Shown: one piece after another, positions 11,343 through 21,527 of the stretch
How the letters are laid out: each line of letters opens with the position of its first letter
Position numbering within the stretch: position 1 is the first letter of the stretch
Source of the DNA: Cymodocea nodosa
Lineage: Eukaryota > Streptophyta > Magnoliopsida > Alismatales > Cymodoceaceae
Assembly (NCBI GenBank): GCA_036874045.1
Contig: CM072337.1
Span: 2,976,001 to 3,040,000 of the forward strand
DNA length: 64,000 nt
Direction of reading: 5' to 3'
Notes under the pieces: model-generated
What the model was told of the DNA's origin: nothing
The model's database searches: none
The model's input: only the letters and a program-made list of their open reading frames with translations
Made by a program: the position numbers and the translations under genes

Positions 11343-11450
11343 CAATCTGAAGCTTTATATTCAGTAAATAGTTGTTAACGGATGAAGTTGAATCAGCTGC
11401 TTCTCCTTCTAGTTCCCCAACGAATTTTCTTTTCTTTCAAAAGTGCTAGT
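11343..11450 (-). other. Leader exon of the F-box transcript (copy 1)
   Basis: About 100 bases from the expected start below the TATA box to the donor at 11343. The same leader occurs in element 2 at 22484-22595. There it contains ATGGAAAGC in frame with the F-box ORF; here those bases read ATATAAAGC, so the leader start codon is absent. The 5' end is inferred. Confidence 0.5.
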
Positions 11451-11473
11451 AACTAGTAAATAACATTTTGTTC

Positions 11474-11483
11474 TATATTTATA
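11474..11483 (-). promoter_or_regulatory. TATA box of the internal promoter (copy 1)
   Basis: The minus strand reads gcatTATAAATATAgaac, about 130 bases upstream of the splice donor. A second TATA-like stretch (ctataaaaatagg) lies upstream near 11555. Element 2 keeps a TATA here (22616-22625). This would be a promoter inside the element, separate from the LTR promoter. Confidence 0.5.
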
Positions 11484-11639
11484 ATGCACGTCCATAAAGC
11501 AAATAAATCTCATTGCAAGAACGTGTCTTGTAATGTGTAGTGTGGTTCCTATTTTTATAGGTACGTGTGCCACTTCTAATTTTAAATTTTAGTAATCGCT
11601 AAACCCACACAGTTTCGTTCATGGCTAAAAAGAATAATT

Positions 11640-11840
11640 GTTTAGCTTAATCCACGAACTAACCTCGTTAAGTTATAGTTAACTCAACGGACTAGCTTCG
11701 GTTACTGTTGCTAACTCCACGAACTAACTTCATTGAGTTACAGATAACTCAACGGAGTGACCTTATATTATATTATTGACCTCGTGGAGTTAAGGTTAAC
11801 TCAACGAATTTACTTCGTTGAGTTAACACTTAGCAAATTT
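11640..11840. repeat. Cluster of CGTTGAGTTA / TAACTCAACG palindromes
   Basis: At least five copies of cGTTGAGTTa or its complement within 200 bases, several as inverted pairs with a short spacer (gttgagtta-cagat-aactcaacg). This forms the spacer between the env-like ORF and the internal promoter. 11841-12284 is AT-rich spacer in which I see no feature. Confidence 0.7.
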
Positions 11841-12284
11841 CTAAAACTTACTCCTCGTATTAAGTTATATATTTTTTTCTCTCCTACATTTTTCCAACTT
11901 AAATAAAATTAAATACATGTCATTAATGTAGCATTTTGATTAAAACTCATTTAAATCTGAACATTATATAAATATTTAACTTATAGCTCATTTCATATTA
12001 TGTAGAATTTATATTTTACTTTGCAACATGCAGATATTTTCAGCATTAACTAGTTATTTTACATTTAATCCTGTCATTCATAAAATTTGTATATATTTTA
12101 AACAAATTTTTTTTTTCAACTTGTTCAATCATTTATATAATACTCAAGATAGTTCATCCATTTCATCATTCTCAAACACGAATGAAAAATATATCTGAAA
12201 AACATATATTCATTAATATGAATAATTTACATTACAATTAGATATTTTTCATATAAATATATACAAGTAGACGAACAATACACT

Positions 12285-14485
12285 TTAATCTCTTCCACTA
12301 AGTTCATCTACTTCCTTCTGGAGTCTTTCTACAGCTCTTGTAATTCCTCTAGAAGGTTCAGCAATCTCTACAGTAGCATAATTTCTGTACTCTTTCACTG
12401 AAATGGTTCCTGATCTTATCCTTTTGGATGCCCATTTAGTGAAATCGATACAGTCCACCATCAGCAGTGGAATCAGATCTCCATAAAATAATTTCTTCTT
12501 CACTGTTCTCATCTTGGAGATAAAAACTGTAGACCAATTTATCTAAATTCTATTCACAACTGCATATGTAGCCCATTTGACAAATTGACTCAGTTCTATA
12601 TCGTGGCCTTATCGTTGGTAGACATTCTTAATTAGAATGCTAGCTATCATGTGTGCTTTACCATTTAATTGCTTTAATCTATTTAATAATGGCATACCAA
12701 GATTGATAGCTAAACAATCCTTTATGTTCTGTTTGTCCACTCGACTGTAGTTGTGTCTTCCAGAATTTCTAGTTCTTCAGTTTTCAATCTTAGAATGTTG
12801 TAGAGAAGCTCTTGTGTTATCTATACATCAGCTTCCTCCACGTTGGAAATTAATCCTCCTCCTCTTAAGTTTGCATAAAAGCAAGACATTAAATTTTCAT
12901 ATACTGCATGCCCTCTTTCTTTAGAAATAAACTGCAGTAGACCTTGGAACTCAAATAAATCCTTAATTTCTTGCATCCCGTCCCAATTTACTGGTCTATT
13001 GTATATGATATCATAACCCCTAATCTCTTGGTATTTATTATGAGCTTCCTAACTCCAAAAGTGTACTTCATTTAGAATTGTTGTTTTAGTTGGGTTAGGA
13101 ATGTGAATTTGTTGCTCTTGAGGGGTTTGTTCTTGGACTTCCTCTTCCATATGCTGAACTTGAACTTGCTAAAAATGCTCTAAGGATTCCTGAATATTTG
13201 CTTATGCTTCTGTCTGTGGTGGTGAGCTGGCAGAACTCTCCACTTTGTCTTGAATTCTTTTCAAAAATTGTTGGAGAGTTTCTTGCTCTTCAGTGGAATC
13301 TGTAGAGTCATTTCTTTCCATATGTACTTGTTCAGCTTCTTGTTCAGTTTCTATTCTTTCTTCTTCCTCCTGACTACCAATCTGCATTGTCACTGTTCTT
13401 TCTGATTTTGTGGCAGATTGAGATGGAGTTATGGGCAAATCAACTTCTACCCTAATTTCTATTTCTTCTTCTTGTATAGGCTATAGATTAGTTTCAGCCT
13501 GTTTTTCTTCTTCTCTTTGCTCTTGCTACTACTCCTGCTCCTCCTTAGAATCGGATAGCAGGTTTACAAAAATCGGCTCTACAGGCCCTATTGATATTGG
13601 TACTTTAGATTTAATCTCCTCTTGATATTCAAGCACTATCTCTTTTCCTTTCCTTCTTTTGATTAATTGTGCCTGGTCTTCCTCTTCTTCTTCTGAGATT
13701 AAATTTACAAAAATAGGCTTTACAGGCCTTTAAGCCACAGGTACTAGCTCTTGCTATTTAACTTTTTCAATAATTGCTGGTCTCAAAGGACCAGCTTCAA
13801 CTCCTCTTGTAGTAGTTCTAGCAGTAGCTTCTTGATGTTGTTCCACTTTGATTTTATATTGGGCTTTCAACTTTTCTGTAGCTCTCTTTTTGTAAAGTGT
13901 ATCAAACACTAGGTGTGCTTTAGCTATTGCTAAATCTTCTGATTCTCCTTGGTTTTTCCCAACTCGAACTAGTTCTTCAAATTCTCTTAATTCTTCTTCA
14001 TTTGAAGGCCCCATAACTACCACCCTTTCTAATGGTTTAGGAGGTGGAATTGAAGGTTCTGGTTGTTGTTCCTCAGGAACAGGTCTTTCAGCAGCCGACT
14101 CCTCTTGTTCTTCCTCTACTTGTTCTTCATTTTCTTTCCTTTGTTGCTCCTAGATTTCCCACAAAGCCCGTCTACCTATGCATCTTTTGAACCAAAGGCG
14201 GGACTTACGTTGTATTAGTTCTAGGGCAACTTCGTTGTTTGGTCTGATTTTTCTCTCTTTGCTTACAGCAATTTCCGTAGCAACTTTTATTCTTATTTCC
14301 ATAATCTAAGGTATTTATATATCTAAATCTACTAAAACTCTTCTCTAGTTGAAAAGATCAGATTCTACCTTTTGTAGCTCTTTTTCCCTCGTCGTATTCC
14401 TGATTTTCTGCCTCGTATGCCATTCCTCCGAATCTTTAAGAAATTCTGATGTGTCAACTACTCCCTCCTAGAATCCCGATGTCAT
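12285..14485 (-). pseudogene. Env-like ORF of Athila element 1
   Basis: Long accessory ORF downstream of integrase. It starts MTSGF at 14485 and is broken by many stops. N-terminal third: charged, Glu-rich and probably coiled ('EEELREFEELVRVGKNQGES'). Middle: 'IKDLFEFQGLLQFISKERGH' then 'CFYANLRGGG'. C-terminal part: 'GHDIELSQFVKWATY', 'KKLFYGDLIPLL' and a final 'RLQKEVDELSGRD'. The pattern fits the plant 'putative transposon protein' family found as env-like ORFs in Athila and Sirevirus. It lines up block by block with the Sirevirus ORF at 45488-47762. No membrane segment is visible, so 'env' is positional naming only. Confidence 0.7.
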
Positions 14486-15166
14486 CTTTATCATCGTGGA
14501 GTTACACAATGGAACAGAATCGCTCTGATCTTTATTGTTCTAAGTTCTAAATGATTCTACAGATAATGCCCCCAAACCCTAGGTTTAGTATAAATAAGCC
14601 CTAAGTTTAGGTAGGTAATCGGGTCATTTTTTACACAAAACTCTCGCTCTTTCATCCGTAGAATTACGGTTAACTCCACAGACTTAGTCTGTGGACTTAA
14701 CTACAGTACTTTGTTGAGTTATAGTTAACTCAATGGGGTAAGTTCATTAACTAATCCTAGACTTAACGGTGTAAGTTCATTGAGTTAAGCATAACTCAAT
14801 GGACTTCCCGTAAAGTTATATATAATAAAAATACTTAAAATAATAATTTTTTCTTCGATCAAGACCGAAGAGTTTCCGGTCTAACCGATCTTACTTTTTC
14901 CATACTTTAAATTTTTTTTGGTCAAATCGTTATATTCCTCGATTGAACCGAAATTAAATTTTTTTTTTTTTTTTCTCCTATCAGTTGAACTAATGCTATG
15001 CTTCATTAAAATTGACATTTTTACTAAATATAATATATAGATTTTTTAATGTTTTTTATGTTTCGGTTAGACCGATGGATCTTGTCAGTTGCACCGCAAT
15101 GATTTTTTTTTTTTAAAATGTGCTTTGGTAAAACCAATAATTCCTTTCGGTTTACCGTAACTATGT
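14486..15166. other. Spacer between integrase and env-like with TCGGT…ACCGA palindromes
   Basis: No ORF. 14640-14810 carries more GTTGAGTTA/TAACTCAAC copies. 14870-15145 carries short inverted repeats of the form TCGGT-NNN-ACCGA (clear at 14876-14890 and 15063-15075) among poly-T runs. The same spacer follows integrase in element 2 (32896-33182). Confidence 0.6.
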
Positions 15167-16502
15167 TTAAATAAGTTTTTTTTTTATTAAAAAAAAAGAT
15201 TTCTTACTAAGTAAAGCTCTTACTTCTATAATTTCAAAAGAATTTTTTAGTATTTTCAAAATAGGTCTAAGTCTTTGTCCATTTACTTTAAATATATTCT
15301 GATTTTTAAGATTTTCAATCTCAACAACTCCATAGGGATAAATATTTCGAACTATGTAAGGTCCTGCCCATCTAGATCTTAATTTTCCTAGATGGTTATG
15401 GAGTTTAGTCATGTAAAGATATACTTCTTGTCCTATTTCAAAGGTTTTTGAAATAATTTTCCTATAATGCTAGAACTTCATTTTCGCTTACAGTTTTTGA
15501 ATAAGCTTCATTCCTAAATTCTTCTAATTCAATCAATTGTATTTTTCTATTTTCAGCAATTTGATTTGAATTAGTGTTTAGAGTTTTTAATGCCCAATAA
15601 GCTTTATATTCAATTTTAGCTGGTAAATGACAACTTTTTCCATATACTAGCCTAAAAGGTGACATACCTAAGCTTGCCTTATAAGAAATTCTATAAGCCC
15701 AAAGTGCATCTATCAATCTATTAATCCAATTTGTTCTAGTAGGATTTACTACTTTTTCTAAGATTAACTTAATTTGTTTGTTGGCAATTTCTACTTGTCC
15801 ACTTGTTTGCGGATGATATGATATTGCAATTTTGTGGTTTACTCCATATTTCTTCATTAAGGCTTCAAAACTTCTATTATATAAATGAGTTTCTCTATCA
15901 CTGATAATAGCTTTAGGTATTCCAAATCTAGCAATTATATTGGTTCTTATAAAATGTATTACCACTTTGTTGTCATTAGTTTTTGTAGGAATAACTTTTA
16001 TCCATTTAGATACATAATCCACCCCCAACAATATATAATTAAATTGATTAGACATAGGAAATGGACCTATAAAATCTATTCCCCACACATCAAAGATTTC
16101 AACCTTAATAATAAGATTAAGAGGCATCATATTTCTCTTTGATATTCTTCCTATTTGTTGACATCTTAAATAACTTAAGCAATATTTATGAGCATCTTTA
16201 GATAGTATTGGCCAATAAAATCCACATTGCAGAATTTTAGTAGCAGTTTTCCCTAAACCAAAATGCCCTCCATATGCTTGGTCATGGCAGAAAGACAATA
16301 CGCTTTGATATACAGTTTCTGGAACACACCTCCTTAAAACCAGATCATGACATTTCTTAAATAAGTATGGGTCTTCCCAATAGTAATATTTTACTCTTAA
16401 GAAGAACAATTTCTTATCTTGTCTATTCCAATCCTTAGGTGTTAAACTAGTAACTAAGTAATTAATTATGTCTGCATACCAAGACATTGTTTTGATGGTC
16501 AT
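15167..16502 (-). pseudogene. pol: Athila integrase (element 1)
   Basis: The first 346 codons are open (16502-15462); the C-terminal tail continues at 15412-15167 after a break. The zinc-binding HHCC region shows 'HDQAYGGH' then 'CLSYLRC'. The catalytic core is visible: first Asp in 'GIDFIGPFP', second Asp in 'AIISDRETHL', Glu in 'SGQVEIANK'. '[18 protein letters not shown]' and the C-terminal 'LRSRWAGPYIVRNIYP' are typical of the Athila/Calypso lineage. It would insert the element cDNA into chromosomal DNA. The core residues survive, but the ORF is cut off from RT by stops. Confidence 0.9.
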
Positions 16503-17075
16503 TAATTGTTCATTAGGAAAATTATCCTTAATTTCAATATTTGATTTTTCTATTTGTAATCTTGATAAATGATCTACTACTACATTCTCACAACCTTTTT
16601 ATCTTTAATTTCTAGATCAAATTCTTGTAATAATAATATCCACCGGATCAATCTAGGTTTAGTCTCTTTTTTTACTATTAGGTGTTTTAAAGCCGAATGA
16701 TCCGTGTAAACTATCACTTTAGCTCCAATCAGATATGATCTAAACTTTTCTAAGGCAAACACAACAACTAACAGTTTTTTTTCAGTAGTTGTATAATTAA
16801 CTTGAGCATCATTTAAGGTTTTGCTTGCATAATAAATCACTCCAGGAGATTTTTCTATCTTATGTCCTAGCACTGCTCTTATAGTAAAATCAGATGCATC
16901 ACACATTAATTCAAATGGATAGCTCCAATTAGGTATTTGAATTATAGGAGTTGAAATTAAGCTAGTTTTAAGCTTGAAAAATGTTTTTTTGCAATTTTTA
17001 TCAAAGTTGAATCGGACATCTTTTAATAGATTAGTTAAAGGTCTAGCTATTTTGCTAAAGTCTTTAATAAATCTT
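16503..17075 (-). pseudogene. pol: Athila RNase H (element 1)
   Basis: The open part at 16906-16580 starts '[16 protein letters not shown]' (catalytic Asp), continues '[20 protein letters not shown]' (Glu) and '[13 protein letters not shown]' (Asp), so the usual D-E-D residues are present. It lies between RT and integrase as expected for Ty3/gypsy. It degrades the RNA strand during reverse transcription. Frames on both sides are broken. Confidence 0.85.
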
Positions 17076-17926
17076 CTTTAAAAACCAACATGTCCTAGAA
17101 ATGATTTAATATCTTTTATTGATTTAGGTTCTAGTAGATTAGAAATTATTTCTATTTTAGCTTTATCTACTTCCAACCCTTTCTTTGAAACAACATGCCT
17201 TAAGACTATTCCTTGTTTAACCATGAAGTGACATTTTTTCCAATTTAAAACCAAATTTTTTTCCACATAGTGTTTTAATATTTGGTCTAAATTGTTTAAA
17301 TACACTTCATATGAAGTTCCATAAATAGTAAAATCATCCATAAATATTTCTAAAAAATCTTCAGTCATTCTAGTAAATATGCCCTACATACACCTTTGAA
17401 AGGTGGTTGGTACATTGCATAATTCGAATGGCATTCTCTTAAAAGCATAAGTTCCATTAGGACAGGTGAAAGTTGTTTTCTCTTGATCCTCTAATGTTAC
17501 TAGAACTTGGTTATATCCTGAATACACGTCTAGGAAACAAAAATATTCTTGCCCTGCTAATCTTTTTAGCATTTGATTTATAAAAGGTAAGGGAAAATGA
17601 TCTTTCCTAGTCACAACATTCAGCTTTCTATAGTCTATACACACTCTCCAGCTTGATTGAATTCTAGTAGGTATCAAGTCTTGACTTTCATTCCTAATAA
17701 CTATTAATCTTGATTTCTTAGGAACTACATGGATTGGGCTAACTCATGAGCTATCAGAAATCAGATAAATTATGTCATTATCTAACCATTTCACTATTTC
17801 CTTCTTGACTACTTCTTTAAGGTTTGGATTTAATCTCCTCTCAAGAATTCTAACAGGTTTAGCATTCTCTTCTAAATATATGTGGTGACAACATAAAGTT
17901 GCACTTAACCCTTTTATATCAGTCAT
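17076..17926 (-). pseudogene. pol: Athila reverse transcriptase (element 1)
   Basis: Three open pieces. 17926-17744 is the fingers region ending 'KEIVKWLDNDIIYLISDSS'. 17677-17384 has 'WRVCIDYRKLNVVTRKDHFP' and the 'MPFELCNVPTTFQRCM' block. 17368-17078 has the catalytic 'IFMDDFTIYG' (Athila elements use FMDD). Small frameshifts or stops separate the pieces. It makes cDNA from element RNA. Relatives: the better-kept copy at 34684-35953. Confidence 0.88.
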
Positions 17927-18212
17927 AGTCCATCATATTGCTTCTTTATAACTTTTTACTACATCTTCTAATTTAGCAATTTGATCATCTTTTAAATCTG
18001 AAGTAATAATGATTGGACATGTTTATTTTTCTTTCAGAAATATATAGGTTAATTAAGGAGGTAAATGTTTTAATTCTAAATGTTGCCCATTAGAAGCTAG
18101 AGCTCCTAATTGAACATCATTATTTTCTAAATTAATTTCTTCCTAATCTCCTTCTATATTTATGCTTTCAATTTCCTTTAAAGTTTCAAAATTGAGTTGT
18201 GTTTGGATCTCT
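17927..18212 (-). pseudogene. Remnant of the PR-RT linker; gag and protease missing
   Basis: Minus-strand text (…ESINIEGD, EEINLENNDVQLGALAS) matches the stretch just after the protease in element 2 (36124-36180). It ends at the primer site. Everything between primer site and linker, that is gag and protease, has been deleted here. Confidence 0.7.
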
Positions 18213-18258
18213 AGCACGACACTAGAAAACTTGTTTGGATCTCTAGCAATGCGCTATA
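18213..18258 (-). other. Tandemly duplicated, decayed Athila primer-binding site
   Basis: Two direct copies about 30 bases apart: minus strand TAGCGCATTGCTAGAGATCC beside the LTR and GTGTCGTGCTAGAGATCC further in. Both derive from the tRNA-Asp type site TGGCGCCGTTGCCGGGGA, and both are followed on the LTR side by a CAAGTTTT-like word. They show LTR2 is the 5' LTR of element 1. Confidence 0.65.
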
Positions 18259-18270
18259 AAAACTTGGATT

Positions 18271-20549
18271 TGTTAACTTCTGTTTTTACTTAGTTAATTT
18301 ATCTTCATGCCTATATCACTGAATTCCCTTTTAGAAGTAAACAAACAACTTTTCACAAAAATTAGATATTAATTCCAATTTGTATTTTAGATGCAAGTGC
18401 ACAATATCTATTGTATTAGTGTGCAAGTATAGGTCGATCCCATAGGGAATTGCTTAAGAATTGGGAACTCTTCCGTTTTTAACAATGAAATTTATATTCA
18501 ATAAGCTCTTCGTTGAGTTACAGTTAACTCAACGGACAAAGTTCATTGAATTATGGCTAACTCAATGGACTTAAGTTAACTCCACGAGCCTACCTTTCCT
18601 ATTTAATACTGCTATTTACAAAGGAATTCGGCCAACCATTGGGCAGTTCCATAGATTGTAAATAACATCAATTAAGCTCTTTAATATTAGTAAACACTAG
18701 ATTTATCATTAGGCAATACTAACATTTAGATAATTCAAACAATAACCATTAAAATCTTTAAGTCTTTTGAACGAACCAATTTCAGTAAACTGTAAAACTA
18801 AAACAAACATAAAACAATCACAACACTGACAAAGATAACATTAATCACGATACAAAACAAACAATACAACACTCAAATACAAAATATAAACACAGATAAG
18901 TTGTTTTTGGTATTTTTGTTTTGATATGAGCATGGAAATGGGCGAAAGGTGAAATGTAAAGTAATCTTAGTTGATAGTAAATACTTCTATCACTACATGC
19001 GACGCGATTACACCACTCAAAATTAAATCACTTACAATTTTGTCTCCTCTCCCTATAGAATCGCGAGTCCAGAATTGCAAGATGATCTCCTCTTCAGCAT
19101 ACAGGCATCAACCAGAAGCCAAGGCTAGAAGCTTTACGATCTCCTGAGATATTAGTCGGTGCTTGGTGAAAATGGCTTTCCTTCCCGCGACGCGATCACT
19201 CCTCACAGTGGTTGTTAGGAACTATGTTTGACTCGGAATTGACCCGACATCAGGAAAGTATCCTCACAGACCTTCGATGGTTGGTGATTATGGTGGTGGT
19301 GGAGATGGTTGGTGTGATACTTCAGAGAATTACCGACGTTGCCTGTAGAAAGCTTGATGATCCTCCTCTACACACACTGGCCACACCCATCGATCACACA
19401 CCCTTTACTTCTTTTTCTTCTTTTCTTTTATATTTCTTTAGTTGTAACTGCTTTTGCTTGAATGGTTGGTTGGATTTCCTTCATTCATATCAACGGCGAT
19501 GATTTCTTCTCCCTTTGACGAGTGAATTCCTACGTGATACGTGCGATCGTGGTTTTGTTTCCAACTGTCCTGTTTCTGCAACCGCTACAGTGACATATTA
19601 GAAAATAAATGGTCCTTGGAGTTACAGATAACTCAACGAACTTGCTTCGCTGATTTAACTATAAAACACGTGCATAAAGAAATAAGCCGCTAACATAACG
19701 CGTTACCTTAGTGTGTATTCATGTAACTCAACGCATACAGTTATGCTAACTTAACGAGTTAAACATGTGCATCTCACGTGATATACTAAAGCATTTAAAT
19801 TCAACACGTGCATAAATTTAACTATCCGATGCTTAGGTGTATTTCAGATACTTACAAACTTAACTATTCGATGCTTAGATGCATTTCGGATAGTTACAGA
19901 TAACTCATCGATATATAATTTAAGTCAATCTTCTAGATCACGACACGTGTCATCAGTAGTTTTATAATAAAGAAATATTTCGAAGAGTTGCAAGTCTAAC
20001 TATCTAATGCCCAGATGCATTTCGGATAGTTAAAGATAACTCACTAAAAATCCACTTAATTCATTCTTCCAGAACATGACACGTGTCCACAGCTATTTTA
20101 TAATAAAAGGAGATTTCAAAGAGTTACACATATAACTATCCGATGCCCAGCTGCAATTTTGGATACTTAGAGATAACTCACCGAAAGTCCACTTAAGTCA
20201 TGCATTATGGTTTTGACACGTGTACTTCAGGAAATAATAAAATATTCTTTTAAAACATAACTGTTCGGTAATTTAAACGTAACTATCTGGTACATGTTTG
20301 GTATGTTAAACATAACTATCCAAAATAACAGAAAATTTGGATACTTAAGAATTTCATAGCCTGCAATTTACCAGTAGTTCAGAAATGTACTAAGTTAACA
20401 TTAATTCCCTGGAATTATGCAGATTCTTTCATTAAAGCATATAACAGTGCAATTATAATATAATGGCTTAATTCTCATATGATAAGGTAAATATTATGCA
20501 ATTAACCATCATTTAGCCGTTAATATTATGCACTTTTTCATTCTAAACA
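18271..20549 (-). repeat. LTR2, shared by Athila elements 1 and 2
   Basis: On the plus strand it runs from TGTTAACTTC to …ttctaaACA, 2279 bp. A primer site lies on its left and a purine tract on its right, so it is the 5' LTR of the left unit and the 3' LTR of the right unit. It carries the conserved 'ggtcgatcccataggg' block near 18430. The ORF at 19212 is LTR sequence. Longer than LTR1 partly because of the repeat array at 19819-20260. Confidence 0.85.
19819..20260. repeat. About 135-bp tandem repeat in LTR2 (3 units plus a partial)
   Basis: Units start taactatccgatgc near 19861, 19998 and 20133, after a 42-base partial unit at 19819. Each contains in order TAACTATCCGA, TTCGGATAGTTA, CTTAAGTCAT and CACGTGT. 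LTR1 (about 6394-6520) and LTR3 (about 40017-40130) have only one unit. Confidence 0.75.
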
Positions 20550-20566
20550 CTCCCCCCATACCTAAA
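20550..20566 (-). other. Polypurine tract, Athila element 2
   Basis: The minus strand reads ggtatGGGGGGAG directly before the LTR start TGTTTAGAATG. A clean plus-strand primer for cDNA synthesis; it fixes the LTR border at 20549. Confidence 0.85.
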
Positions 20567-21527
20567 TTTTGCTAGTCCCTTAGTAAACTAAGATCTAGTT
20601 AATTGGTCTTTCTAAAAGTGCTAGAATTAATTCTTCTTTTTTCTTATGTTCAGCATAAGAACTTGTATTATTATATAAATATTCTATATGTTTCAGTAAT
20701 CTATTTTAACATTATTTTCTCCTCTTCAACCTACAAATATACTTAGAATATATGCAAATTACATACAAAGTATATCATCACCACATAGGTGTTAATTATA
20801 TTATCATTTGTTCTTCTTTTCATCATCTGTCATCTTGAATTTTCCAATAAGATTTCTAGAAGAAATTTTAATAACATACGAATCAAAGTACAATCCAATT
20901 CAATATGATTAAGACAAGTAGAATAAAGAATTGTATCTCCATTAAACAACTTCAAAGGTCAATTCTTAGATTCATATTTCAACAATTCTAGATAATAGAA
21001 AATATACTCGATTCAAAAGATATCTGTATTTCACAAAACTCTTGTATCTTTTCAGAATAGTATATGTATTTTTGTACTTTAAAAGTTAATTTGACAAGCT
21101 TGAATCATATAAGAGCTTTCTAATGTACCCATGTAACGAGATTTCAGTCAACAATCCCAGATCTGATTAGGATCTTAGGTTGCCAGATTTCAAGAGTCCT
21201 TTTTTAGGTCAACAATTCTTACATACCTATCTGCTCAAGTACAAGAGGCTCGTGATCAAACTAGTTCATAAACTCTCAGTTTTTTTTTTTTTTTTCACAT
21301 ACTGTATACGTACGTATTTCATTAATACAAATGTAATAAAACACCAATCTCATATAGTACTGCTTTTATTATTTACTGAAAATATGAATCCATAACAATA
21401 AGCTCATACTTTTTATGTAGTTTAATAAGATCTACACATAAATCATTCTACAAGTTTAATCAATCAAATTAATTGTATCTTTAATCATATGTGTTTCATT
21501 TAATCTAGAATTCACATATCAGCTCTT
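20567..21527 (-). other. Untranslated 3' block of Athila 2 (shared with Sireviruses)
   Basis: Collinear with 6801-7800 of element 1 and with the Sirevirus block. Compared with element 1, about 1 kb (about 7800-8815) is absent, taking the C-terminus of the F-box ORF and the second purine tract with it. No gene; the ORF at 21180 is a chance frame. A T run lies at 21282-21295. Confidence 0.7.

Larger units (their letters stand above)
4846..20549 (-). mobile_element. Athila-type Ty3/gypsy element 1 (LTR1 - internal 1 - LTR2)
   Basis: Minus-strand unit. From the right: LTR2, a duplicated primer site, a remnant of the PR-RT linker (gag and protease missing), RT, RNase H, integrase, env-like, internal promoter and leader, an intron holding gag, an F-box-like pseudogene, a non-coding block, a polypurine tract and LTR1. 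LTR2 is also the 3' LTR of the next unit. The integrase is of the Athila/Calypso kind. All ORFs are damaged. Confidence 0.8.

Noticed and set aside
8603..11600. The leader, intron and F-box as an independent host gene unrelated to the element
   Set aside because: Two copies occupy the same place between env-like and polypurine tract on the element strand, and the intron contains the element's gag. It is part of the element now, whatever its origin.
18400..18450. The conserved 'gcaagt…ggtcgatcccatag' block of the LTRs as a tRNA-like gene
   Set aside because: No cloverleaf pairing or internal A and B boxes could be drawn. It is a known style of conserved LTR sequence near the U5 end.
19819..20260. 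CRISPR-like array
   Set aside because: Units are about 135 bases with no constant spacer/repeat division, and they lie in a plant LTR.
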